Below, piece after piece: positions 6,576 through 6,706 of a DNA stretch of 6,706 nt (the first letter of the stretch is position 1; each line of letters starts with the position of its first letter). Source of the DNA: Halieaceae bacterium (GTDB lineage Bacteria > Pseudomonadota > Gammaproteobacteria > Pseudomonadales > Halieaceae). Location: NCBI GenBank assembly GCA_018666055.1, contig JABJAS010000072.1, positions 1 through 6,706 on the forward strand, given 5' to 3'. The notes below the pieces were generated by a model, which searched no databases, was not told the origin of the DNA, and worked only from the letters and a program-made list of their open reading frames with translations. The position numbers and the translations under genes are program-made.

Positions 6576-6583
6576 AAAAAAAA

Positions 6584-6659
6584 TGGCGTCCCCAGGGGGG
6601 TTCGACCCCCCGTTCCCGCCGTGAAAGGGCGGTGTCCTAGGCCACTAGACGATGGGGAC
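6584..6659 (-). tRNA. tRNA-Glu, anticodon TTC, with unusual T loop
   Basis: The minus strand gives a 76-nucleotide cloverleaf with encoded CCA. The acceptor stem GTCCCCA/TGGGGAC pairs perfectly, with discriminator G. The anticodon stem CCGCC/GGCGG encloses CTTTCAC (anticodon TTC), and the variable loop is GAAC. The sequence is close to E. coli tRNA-Glu across the D and anticodon arms. The T arm is odd: stem GGGGG/CCCCC encloses loop GTCGAAC, so the near-universal T54 is replaced by G. This tRNA is a classic target of the 2-thiolation route that TusA serves. An eight-T spacer leads into tRNA-Gly, so the two are presumably one transcript reading leftwards. Confidence 0.95.
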
Positions 6660-6706
6660 AGTAATACCTAAAACAGATGGCGCGCATGGTAGTAACCCAC
6701 CGGGTA

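Noticed and set aside
6458..6640. Plus-strand 60-codon ORF (contains RGSNSRPQPWQGCALP)
   Set aside because: It is the antisense of the two tRNA genes, a well-known source of false protein predictions.
6660..6706. Possible promoter for the tRNA pair
   Set aside because: On the minus strand TAGGTA sits too close to the tRNA-Glu 5' end and lacks a -35; the true promoter or further tRNAs may lie beyond the window.

Overview
The window is an ordinary chromosomal segment of a gammaproteobacterium. The encoded proteins resemble their Escherichia coli counterparts closely. The aroC/prmB/epmC/pdxB set is one that also lies in the same chromosomal neighbourhood in enterobacteria. Both tRNA genes carry an encoded CCA. 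The genus cannot be named from the sequence alone. I see no phage, plasmid, insertion sequence or CRISPR content.

Layout: the left edge (1-608, minus strand) holds folE, GTP cyclohydrolase I, cut by the window edge before its last ~20 codons. A 273-base divergent intergenic region follows. It contains a possible 29-30 codon small ORF with a strong Shine-Dalgarno upstream of folE, and a palindromic extended -10 element that could fire both ways. A compact plus-strand block then runs from 882 to 6359: prmB (ribosomal protein L3 glutamine methyltransferase), aroC (chorismate synthase), a two-helix small membrane protein of unknown function, a secreted methyltransferase-like protein, tusA (sulfur carrier), epmC (EF-P hydroxylase), pdxB (erythronate-4-phosphate dehydrogenase) and msrB (methionine-R-sulfoxide reductase). 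Most junctions overlap or are separated by a few bases, so the block is probably co-transcribed. The exception is a 70-85 base gap before the methyltransferase-like gene. The right edge (6500-6659, minus strand) carries tRNA-Glu(UUC) followed by tRNA-Gly(GCC), convergent with msrB.

Functional themes: PrmB and EpmC modify parts of the translation machinery, TusA feeds sulfur to tRNA 2-thiolation, FolE/AroC/PdxB make cofactors or aromatic precursors (folate/queuosine, chorismate, PLP), and MsrB repairs oxidised protein. These look like housekeeping genes sharing a locus rather than one dedicated system. The most unusual items are the T54-to-G change in the T loop of tRNA-Glu, the symmetric promoter-like palindrome, the uncatalogued small ORF before folE, and the exported SAM-methyltransferase-like protein. 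I did not find convincing evidence of an undescribed multi-gene system.
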